This document shows, in pieces, positions 1-6,223 of a stretch of 45,576 nt of DNA. The stretch comes from Trichloromonas sp034006665 (lineage in GTDB: Bacteria > Desulfobacterota > Desulfuromonadia > Desulfuromonadales > Trichloromonadaceae). Every line of letters begins with the position of its first letter. Within the stretch, counting starts at the first letter, position 1. Under the pieces are notes generated by a model, which did not search any database, was not told the origin of the DNA, and saw only the letters and a list, made by a program, of their open reading frames with translations. The stretch covers positions 1 to 45,576 of the forward strand of contig NZ_JAVESI010000029.1 of NCBI RefSeq assembly GCF_034006665.1, read 5' to 3'. Both the position numbers and the translations under genes were made by a program.

Positions 1-1
1 T

Positions 2-139
2 GCCCACCAAGCCATTCAGGCCGCTCGCAGGTATGTCGCCGGCGGGCGACGCTGGGTGGTGGATGTGGATCTGGAGAAATTCTTTGACCGGGTAAATCAC
101 GACATCCTGATGTCGCGAATTGCCCGCGCAAGCTACTAA
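2..139 (+). pseudogene. Group II intron reverse transcriptase/maturase, internal fragment
   Basis: The frame running in from the window edge reads AHQAIQAARRYVAGGRRWVV and then DVDLEKFFDRVNHDILMSR before a TAA at 137. This is the conserved reverse-transcriptase block of group II intron LtrA-like proteins, in which DLEKFFDxVNHD surrounds the first catalytic aspartates. The frame stops about ten residues later, so the rest of the RT domain, the maturase X domain and any HNH domain are missing. The upstream part lies outside the window. It is a dead remnant, cut just before the transposase gene at 194. Whether the neighbouring transposase caused the break cannot be seen. Confidence 0.75.
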
Positions 140-193
140 AGGACACCCACTTAGTTGTTGACTTCCGGCCGCCTGCTGGAGTAGGAATGATCC

Positions 194-1303
194 ATGACCA
201 TGCCTCGCTCAAATCTTGTCTCCTTATCCGACACCCCCTGGTATCACGTCGTCTCGCGCTGTGTACGGCGGGCGTACCTGTGTGGCGAAGACACCGTCAC
301 CGGCATGAACTTCGATCACCGGCGTGGCTGGATTGAAACCCGCATTCGTGAGCTGGCTTCGATTTTTGCTATTGATATTGCGGCGTATGCGGTGATGAGC
401 AACCATTACCATCTGGTGGTGCGCATTGATGAGGAGCGTACGGAGGCTTGGTCGGACGAGGAGGTGCTGCGGCGCTGGGTCAGGCTGTTTACCGGTCCGG
501 TGCTGGTGCAACGCTATCTTTCCGCAGCCCGCGACAGGATGAGCGATTCGGAACGGCTCCATGTGCGGGAATGGGTTGAAACCTATCGTGCCCGGTTGCA
601 TGATCTTTCCTGGTTCATGCGAGTGCTCAATGAAACGCTCGCCCGCATGGCCAATGCTGAAGACGGCTGCACGGGGCGTTTCTGGGAGGGGCGGTTTAAA
701 AGCCAGGCACTTCTGGATGAGCAGGCCGTCCTTATGGCCATGGCCTATGTCGATCTCAACCCCATCCGGGCCGGGATGGCCGAAACTCCGGAGCAGAGTA
801 CGCATACCTCGGTGAAGCAGCGGGTGGAGGATCTGACCTGTGAGAAGGATGGGCCACATGGCGCTGCCGCCGAATCGGCCAAAATGGCAATTGTAAAGAA
901 ATCCGATACGCATTTTCTGGAGGGTAAATTGCGCAGCGAGGCAGATTTGCTGCAGCTGCCGATGGCGCCTTTGCTGCCTTTCGAACCGAGCGAGACTCTG
1001 GCGGCGGCCATTCCGTTTGCTTTTGACGATTATCTGGATTTGGTCGATACCCTGGGCCGGGCTATCCATCTGGGCAAGCGCGGGAGCATCCCCGAAAAAA
1101 CGCCCGCCATTCTGACCCGATTGGGTATCGACGCGGAAACGTTTATCAATCATGCCGACTGTTTTCTCAAGGAATTCGGCGTTGCCGTCGGCACCCCGGC
1201 CAATCTGGTCGCGCTGGCGGCCACGCGCCAGAGCCGCTATCTGCGGGGGATCTCGACGGCGCGGGCGGTTTTCGAGGGGAAGGGCATTCGGCTAGCGGCC
1301 TGA
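194..1303 (+). CDS. REP-associated tyrosine transposase-like protein (Y1_Tnp/RAYT family)
   Basis: A 369-residue protein of the IS200/IS605-related Y1 transposase group. Early residues (WYHVVSRCVRRAYLCG) and the HUH-type metal-binding segment NHYHLVV near residue 76 are typical of RAYT proteins, single-domesticated transposases that act on short palindromes. It is longer than minimal RAYTs (about 150-230 aa); the C-terminal extension from about residue 200 is common in the 'transposase' subgroup of Deltaproteobacteria-like genomes. ATG at 194 or 200 can serve as start, behind a GGAGTAGGA ribosome site. A hairpin with a T run follows the stop. No flanking IS ends were identified, so this is probably a lone gene rather than a complete element. 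Confidence 0.8.
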   Translation: MTMPRSNLVSLSDTPWYHVVSRCVRRAYLCGEDTVTGMNFDHRRGWIETRIRELASIFAIDIAAYAVMSNHYHLVVRIDEERTEAWSDEEVLRRWVRLFTGPVLVQRYLSAARDRMSDSERLHVREWVETYRARLHDLSWFMRVLNETLARMANAEDGCTGRFWEGRFKSQALLDEQAVLMAMAYVDLNPIRAGMAETPEQSTHTSVKQRVEDLTCEKDGPHGAAAESAKMAIVKKSDTHFLEGKLRSEADLLQLPMAPLLPFEPSETLAAAIPFAFDDYLDLVDTLGRAIHLGKRGSIPEKTPAILTRLGIDAETFINHADCFLKEFGVAVGTPANLVALAATRQSRYLRGISTARAVFEGKGIRLAA

Positions 1304-1311
1304 TTTCGGCA

Positions 1312-1345
1312 AAAAAACGCCATTCGGGTAACGAATTGGTTTTTC
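1312..1345 (+). terminator. Rho-independent terminator after the transposase
   Basis: AAAAAC and ATTCG pair with CGAAT and GTTTTT around a GGTAA loop, followed by a T run. The stem is A/T-flanked on both sides, so it could also work for transcription from the right (the minus-strand TA pair). Confidence 0.55.
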
Positions 1346-1388
1346 TCTCAGGGCGAGGCTTCAATTTTCGCCGGAACCCGCGTGATCA

Positions 1389-1739
1389 TCACCGGTTTCC
1401 GGATTTTTTATCGACGGACAGGGTCTGTGGGGCCGGTCGCCGAAAAATCACAACGCCGACCTGATCGATATGCTTTTTCAGGTCGGCGTTATTGATGGTG
1501 TCGTAATGGACGATGTCGAAGCGGTAGGGCAGGGGGAGTTTTTCGTTGAGAAGGGTGGACAGGTCGGCGGCGGTTCGGACAGAGAGTTTTTTCCCGCGAA
1601 CGGCGATATCGATATCCGAGCCCGGTCGAAAATTTCCTAGGGCACGGGAACCGAAAAGGATCGCCTCGTCGACGTCATGGCATTCCTGCAAAGCTTTGAG
1701 CAACGTGCTAAAGCTCTGGTCACTGATTCCAAAGTTCAT
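1389..1739 (-). CDS. mntA: MNT-domain nucleotidyltransferase antitoxin (MntA-like)
   Basis: A 116-residue minimal nucleotidyltransferase. The motif GSRALGNFRPGSDIDIAV carries the GS...DxD catalytic signature and FDIVHYD supplies the third acidic residue. In characterised HepT/MntA modules this enzyme adds AMP to a tyrosine in the HEPN toxin and so neutralises it. Its start codon overlaps the stop of the HEPN gene at 1736 (ATGA-type overlap), which fits a translationally coupled pair in the order HEPN then MNT. The pair runs opposite to nearly every other gene here. Confidence 0.85.
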   Translation of the reverse strand: MNFGISDQSFSTLLKALQECHDVDEAILFGSRALGNFRPGSDIDIAVRGKKLSVRTAADLSTLLNEKLPLPYRFDIVHYDTINNADLKKHIDQVGVVIFRRPAPQTLSVDKKSGNR

Positions 1740-2140
1740 AGCAGCCCCTTGAGGTGGTTATGGAGCTGCTTTAACGCGGGGTAATAATCCGACACGATAG
1801 CCGAAATCGCCAGCTTGAAATTTTCCTCATTGTAGGTGTGGGCGATCAGGTTACGCTTTTCCAACATGTCCATCCAGATGTCGCCATCCTCGATAATGTC
1901 ATAGTAAAAGGCCTGCTTCACCACATCACGCGGGAACTTCGCTTCGACCCCGTTGCCGGCGAGATAATCTTTCAGCGTTTTCCATGACAGCTCGAAGGTG
2001 TATTCGAAGCGTTGTACCAGCCCTTCTTTTTCGAGGTCGGAAAGCTCGGAGATACGATTGACGGCGCTGGTCAGTTGACCGAAGGCCCGGTCCAGATTCT
2101 GAAAGCGCTGTCGCCAGCGACGGACTTTTGTCTCTTCCAT
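1736..2140 (-). CDS. hepT: HEPN-domain toxin, HI0074/HepT family
   Basis: About 134 residues, matching the 'nucleotidyltransferase substrate-binding protein, HI0074 family'. Near residue 103 it has RNLIAHTY, the RX4HXY motif: Arg and His form the HEPN RNase site and the Tyr is the residue AMPylated by the MNT partner. The start at 2140 (MEETKV) is chosen because GAGGAAG lies upstream; an ATG five codons earlier (2155) is also possible. It shares the family with the HEPN genes at 21736 and 39115 in this window. Confidence 0.85.
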   Translation of the reverse strand: MEETKVRRWRQRFQNLDRAFGQLTSAVNRISELSDLEKEGLVQRFEYTFELSWKTLKDYLAGNGVEAKFPRDVVKQAFYYDIIEDGDIWMDMLEKRNLIAHTYNEENFKLAISAIVSDYYPALKQLHNHLKGLL

Positions 2141-2344
2141 AATTGGCTTCCTCACTGCTCCATTTCAGTCGAACGCATTGGCTATTCTCGGGTGTCTGAA
2201 GGGTAGTTCAAATTTCAAGAGAACACAAGGTGACGCCTTCACTCTGCAAGCGCATGCCCCCTCATCTCGTCCCTGGAAATATTTCTGAAATCATCCGTAA
2301 ACGGTGCTATTCTCTTACGCAAATGAGCAATTTGGGGGGCTGTT

Positions 2345-3055
2345 ATGATCGATTTCCGGTTTGAGCGGGTGGAACTAAATGATCCGCGGATGAAAGAACT
2401 TTATGCTCTGCGCTATCAGGTCTATTGCACCGAATGTGGCTTCGAGTCGCCGGACGATCACCCCGAAGGGCTGGAGACCGACGAATATGATGTTCATTCC
2501 CGCCATTTTTGCGCCATGGTGGCCGATACCGGGCGGATTGTCGGAACGGTTCGCATCGTTCTTGCGGCTTCAAGGGGCTTGCCCCGAGGAAAGTTGCCAA
2601 TCGAGTGGCACTGTAAGCTTGACCCCCAAAAAGAGTTTGCCGGCAAGCGTCATGAACTGGCAGAAATTTCCCGTCTTGCCATCAGCAAAGATTTTCGGCG
2701 AAGGGAGATCGACAAGGCGCTCTATGCTCAGACGGAAGTCGCCTTGATCGAGGAACACCAACTGAATGAACAACGTCGTCAATTTGAGGGAGTGATCGTC
2801 GCTGGACTTTATCAATGTATTTATCATGAGAGTGTGAGCCTGGGGCTGACTCACTGGTATGCGGTTATGGTCAGGGGTTTGTGTTGTCTTTTGCGCCGTT
2901 GGGGGGTTATCTGGGAAAAGGTTGGCGAGCAGGTTGAATACCATGGGCAGCGTATCCCCTATCTGGCAAATATCGAAGAAAACGCTCGCCATGCCGGGTT
3001 GCTCAATCCGCGTTTACTGGAAAAACCCGTGGGTTGGAAAAACATCGATTCGTAA
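2345..3055 (+). CDS. PEP-CTERM/exosortase system-associated acyltransferase (GNAT/LuxI-like fold)
   Basis: 236 residues resembling the exosortase-associated acyltransferase family (TIGR03694 type). Visible family marks are ALRYQVYCTECGFE near residue 20, GLETDEYDVHSRHF near 46, IVGTVRIV near 68 and the ELAEISRLAISKDFRRR block near 105. This arrangement is shared with autoinducer synthases and N-acyl amino acid synthases, so the product may be an acylated small molecule, but the substrate is unknown. A G-rich ribosome site (TTGGGGGGCTG) precedes the ATG. It lies immediately upstream of the kinase/regulator pair and is probably co-transcribed with it. 2156-2344 is its leader; I see no convincing promoter there. 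Confidence 0.75.
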   Translation: MIDFRFERVELNDPRMKELYALRYQVYCTECGFESPDDHPEGLETDEYDVHSRHFCAMVADTGRIVGTVRIVLAASRGLPRGKLPIEWHCKLDPQKEFAGKRHELAEISRLAISKDFRRREIDKALYAQTEVALIEEHQLNEQRRQFEGVIVAGLYQCIYHESVSLGLTHWYAVMVRGLCCLLRRWGVIWEKVGEQVEYHGQRIPYLANIEENARHAGLLNPRLLEKPVGWKNIDS

Positions 3056-3088
3056 AACGGCTTGGATTTTGCCTGGGTAGAGAGACGG

Positions 3089-4108
3089 ATGCCGACTTTT
3101 TTTGAATTCACCGTCAATGACGAACTGAAGCTGCAAAGCTGGAACCCTGCCCTCGCGGAACTGGGTCGGCGTGATGGTCAAGAGCTTTTGGGCCTTGACT
3201 ATTACGCCCTGTTGCCGAGGATCTGCCAGGACCGGCATGACGCCTTGGCCTTGGTTCTGGAACGGGGAGTTCCCCTTGATTTCCCGGATTATCGTTTCCC
3301 CTGTTTTGCCGGCGGGGTTCGGGGGGATGTGCATATCGAACCCGTGCCTTTTCCCGGGGGCGGTGCCGGCGCTCGAGTTTCCATCGCCCTCCAGGGATGT
3401 TGCGAGGCCGTCGGCAGTCTGCGCCAGTCCCGACACCTGGCCGACCTCGGTAAGACCGCGTCGATGCTTTCCCACGGGGTGCGCAATCCCCTCAATGCCA
3501 TCAAGGGAGCGGTGGTCTACCTGAAAAACCGCTACGGAAACGACGCCACTCTGCTTGAATTCACCGGCATCATGGAAGAGGAAATCGATCGCCTCGATCG
3601 TTTCATCGGCAGTTTTCTCAGCGCTTCGGCGGTTTCCTTCGGGCGGGAGCGTCATCAGGTCAACGCCCTGCTGCGCAAACTGGAGCAGTTCGTGGCCCTT
3701 CAGGCCCAGGCGGCGGATGTCACCCTCCGGCTCGATCTGACTGAGTCGTTGCCGGAGGTGGATATCAACGTTTTTCAGGTGGAGCATGCCATTCTCAATA
3801 TCCTCAATAACGCCATTCATGCCCTTCCCCGGGGGGGGGGTATTTGCGTGACCAGTCGCTGCGAAGCCTGCTCCGCCAGGCGCTGTGTGGTCGTTTCGGT
3901 GCAGGATGACGGCCCCGGCATCAGCGGTTCAGAAGGGGACTTCCGCCAGCCGCGCCTTGCCTCGGCGGTGGCCGAAGGACGGGGCTTCGGTTTGTTTCTG
4001 GTGCGGGAGATCATGCAGCAGCATGGCGGGTTTCTGGAAATCCGCGGCGGCCGCGACCGGGGAACGACGGCGCGGCTGCTTTTTCCGGTTCACGGGAGCG
4101 ACGCCTAA
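3089..4108 (+). CDS. Soluble PAS-containing sensor histidine kinase, partner of PrsR
   Basis: 339 residues from the ATG at 3089, which has GAGAGACGG just upstream; the TTG at 3062 would add nine residues and seems less likely. The N-terminal 100 residues look like a PAS domain. The phosphoacceptor box is LSHGVRNPLNAIKG with His about residue 129, followed by NILNNAIHAL (N box), DDGPGIS (G1) and GFGLFLVREI (G2). No membrane segment is visible. It occupies the position of PrsK, but PrsK proteins are about twice as long with an N-terminal membrane region, so this is a short cytoplasmic variant. It is immediately followed by prsR with no gap. A cytoplasmic signal is inferred. Confidence 0.85.
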   Translation: MPTFFEFTVNDELKLQSWNPALAELGRRDGQELLGLDYYALLPRICQDRHDALALVLERGVPLDFPDYRFPCFAGGVRGDVHIEPVPFPGGGAGARVSIALQGCCEAVGSLRQSRHLADLGKTASMLSHGVRNPLNAIKGAVVYLKNRYGNDATLLEFTGIMEEEIDRLDRFIGSFLSASAVSFGRERHQVNALLRKLEQFVALQAQAADVTLRLDLTESLPEVDINVFQVEHAILNILNNAIHALPRGGGICVTSRCEACSARRCVVVSVQDDGPGISGSEGDFRQPRLASAVAEGRGFGLFLVREIMQQHGGFLEIRGGRDRGTTARLLFPVHGSDA

Positions 4109-5467
4109 ATGACGGGAATGGAGAAGGGGCTGATCCTCGTGGTCGATGACGAGGCGAGTGCCCGCCGGGTTCTGGCGGCGATTCTCGAACAGGAAGATTA
4201 TCGGGTGGCGACCGCCGGGGATGTGGACGAAGCCATGAAAGCTCTGGCCCGCCACGATTTCGACACGGTTATTACCGATATGAAGATGCCGGGGGCCGAC
4301 GGCCTCGCGCTGCATGAGCAGATAAAACAGAAGTATCCGGAAATACCGGTGATTTTCCTTACCGCTTATGGTACCGTCGAGTCCGCCGTCAACGCCATGA
4401 ATCTGGGCGCTTTCTACTATTTCGTCAAACCCCCCGATTATCTCAACCTGAAAAGCATTCTCGCCCGGGCGGTGGAGCAGCGCCGGCTGAAGCGGGAACT
4501 GGCGCAGCTTCGGCAGCGGCTGACCGGTCTTCCCGGATCCGCCCGGTTTGTCGGTCAGTCCCGACAGATTCGCCGGGTTTGCGAACTGGTCGAAGCCATC
4601 AAGGATTCGCCCAGCAGCGTGCTGATCTACGGCGAGACCGGGGTCGGCAAGGAACTGGTCGCCCGCGCCCTGCATTACGGCAGCATCCGGCGGGACGGCC
4701 CCTTTGTGACGGTCAACTGTGCGGCGATCCCCGGCGAACTGCTCGAATCGGAACTGTTCGGCTACGAAAAAGGGGCCTTCACCGGCGCGGTCAACCGGCG
4801 CATCGGGCGTATCGAACAGGCGGCAAGCGGTACGCTCTTTCTCGATGAAATCGGCGAGCTGGATATCAGTCTGCAGGCCAAACTGCTGCGTGTCCTACAA
4901 GAAAAGGAAGTCGAGCGGCTTGGCGACAATCGTCGGATTCCCGTCGATTTCCGGCTGGTTTCCTCGACCAACCGGGAGTTGCGCCAAGAAGTGGCCAGGG
5001 GAGCCTTCCGTGAGGATCTCTTTTACCGGATCAATGTGGTGCGCATCGATCTCCCCAGTCTGCGCGAACGCCGGGACGACATCCCTCTGCTGGTGAGCGA
5101 GTTCGTCAAGGAGTTCTGTGTCCAGGAAGGGAAAATGCTGGCGGTTTCCGAAAAGGCCATGCAGACTCTCTGTGCCTACCATTGGCCCGGCAATGTCAGG
5201 CAACTGCGCAATGTCGTGGAGCGGGCCGTGGTTCTGGCCCGCGGAGAAGAGATCTTGCCTTCCGATCTGCCCGACGAGGTGCGTGAGCAGCCCGGTGATT
5301 TTGCAACCGCCGCGCCTTCGGCGGTTGTCCCTCTGCGGGAAATGGAGGCTGAGGCGATTCGCCGCGCCCTTGTAGAATGTGCCGGCAACAAATCCCTCGT
5401 GGCTAAAAAGCTCGGTTTTTCCCGCAAAGCCCTGTATCGTCGCTTGAAAGACTACGGCCTCTCCTGA
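4109..5467 (+). CDS. prsR: PrsR-type sigma-54-dependent response regulator
   Basis: 452 residues in three domains. The receiver (1-120) has DD near 13-14, phosphoacceptor Asp57 in VITDMKMPG and Lys107. The AAA+ domain (about 145-385) has Walker A GETGVGKE at 175-182 and GAFTGA at 222-227, the loop that contacts sigma-54. A Fis-type helix-turn-helix is at the C-terminus (ALVECAGNKSLVAKKLGFSR). Length and architecture fit the PEP-CTERM-system regulator family (TIGR02915). The start abuts the kinase stop codon. Its likely target is the promoter at 5724, where two dyads sit upstream at distances usual for enhancer-binding proteins. Confidence 0.9.
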   Translation: MTGMEKGLILVVDDEASARRVLAAILEQEDYRVATAGDVDEAMKALARHDFDTVITDMKMPGADGLALHEQIKQKYPEIPVIFLTAYGTVESAVNAMNLGAFYYFVKPPDYLNLKSILARAVEQRRLKRELAQLRQRLTGLPGSARFVGQSRQIRRVCELVEAIKDSPSSVLIYGETGVGKELVARALHYGSIRRDGPFVTVNCAAIPGELLESELFGYEKGAFTGAVNRRIGRIEQAASGTLFLDEIGELDISLQAKLLRVLQEKEVERLGDNRRIPVDFRLVSSTNRELRQEVARGAFREDLFYRINVVRIDLPSLRERRDDIPLLVSEFVKEFCVQEGKMLAVSEKAMQTLCAYHWPGNVRQLRNVVERAVVLARGEEILPSDLPDEVREQPGDFATAAPSAVVPLREMEAEAIRRALVECAGNKSLVAKKLGFSRKALYRRLKDYGLS

Positions 5468-5568
5468 TGGCCGATGAAAATAACCTCATCGTTTCTTCTT
5501 TCCCCCCCCGCTGTGTCCATCCCCCGCGTTTATCTCTGGATTCTATTTCCGCGATGATTTTCAGTAAG

Positions 5569-5585
5569 TGTCCCGAAAAGAAACA
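5569..5585. promoter_or_regulatory. Imperfect dyad, candidate PrsR enhancer site 1
   Basis: TGTCCC-N5-GAAACA, the same 6-5-6 layout as the perfect dyad at 5645 with two mismatches in the left half. The centres of the two sites are 76 bp apart, about seven helical turns, so bound proteins would lie on the same face. Confidence 0.45.
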
Positions 5586-5644
5586 TCCCGTACTGAAGAG
5601 TTGCTGGACGGATTGATCCTTTGGGGCACAGTTTTTACCGAAAG

Positions 5645-5661
5645 TGTTTCTTCTGGAAACA
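5645..5661. promoter_or_regulatory. Perfect dyad TGTTTC-N5-GAAACA, candidate PrsR enhancer site 2
   Basis: A perfect 6-bp inverted repeat with a 5-bp spacer, centred about 98 bp before the predicted transcription start of the sigma-54 promoter. A further TGTTTC half-site is at 5681-5686. Assignment to PrsR rests on position only. Confidence 0.5.
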
Positions 5662-5723
5662 TGTCTAGGTCCATCCTTTCTGTTTCATAAGAGAACTCCC
5701 TTGTAATCATTGGCGATTGTTCC

Positions 5724-5740
5724 TTGGCATGGACCCTGCT
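5724..5740 (+). promoter_or_regulatory. Sigma-54 (-24/-12) promoter of the EPS operon
   Basis: TTGGCATGGACCCTGCT matches the RpoN consensus, with the invariant GG (5726-5727) and GC (5738-5739) separated by exactly ten bases. It lies between the enhancer-binding protein gene and the pseudo-receiver/prsT genes. The region 5468-5839 has no gene of its own. Confidence 0.65.
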
Positions 5741-5851
5741 TAACCAGAAATACGTTTTTCTGGCTCATGCCGAAAAGCTTTTTTATCTGCCGGCGGATAT
5801 GGCCGATGTTTCAGGAGCTGCCCGGACTGCTTTGGAGGGATGCGGAGGAAC

Positions 5852-6223
5852 ATGTTGAAAAAGGTAATAATTGTCGACGAACAGGGGTTTTCCCGAATCT
5901 GTTCGGCGTTGCTTGAGCTCCAGGGCTGCCGGGCCGAATGCCGGTCGCTTCCGGTGGGCGCGATGGACTTGCATCGGCCGGATGTTGGTTTAGTCTTAAC
6001 GAGCTATCCGTATGGGGAGCGGCTGCTGGCAGAGATGGGCGATGGAGAGTTGCCGGTGCTGGTTTTGGCCGACAGCCTCAGCGAGCCCCTGCTTGCTGCC
6101 CTCAGGCGGGTGCGCCATGCCTGTTGCATGGTCAAGCCTGTCGATTATGAACGGCTGACATCCTATATCCGTCAGGTACTTCTCGGTGAGACGAGTGAAT
6201 GGGGAGGTTATGATTTTGTTTAA
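5852..6223 (+). CDS. Degenerate response-regulator receiver protein
   Basis: 123 residues from ATG 5852, with GGAGG just upstream; ATG 5840 is in frame but poorly placed. The fold pattern of a receiver is visible: KKVIIVDEQGFSR at the start, PVLVLADSLSE in the middle and CCMVKPVDYERLTSYI near the end with the conserved Lys-Pro. The third strand, where the phosphorylated Asp should sit, reads VGLVLTSYPYG and has no Asp, and the acidic pair is DE. It is probably a phosphorylation-independent receiver. It is the first gene after the sigma-54 promoter and overlaps prsT by 14 bases, so it is translationally coupled to it. Role unknown. Confidence 0.65.
   Translation: MLKKVIIVDEQGFSRICSALLELQGCRAECRSLPVGAMDLHRPDVGLVLTSYPYGERLLAEMGDGELPVLVLADSLSEPLLAALRRVRHACCMVKPVDYERLTSYIRQVLLGETSEWGGYDFV

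Noticed and set aside
224..1153. Long minus-strand reading frame opposite the transposase
   Set aside because: It is the complement of a clear transposase gene, has no recognisable motif and no ribosome site.
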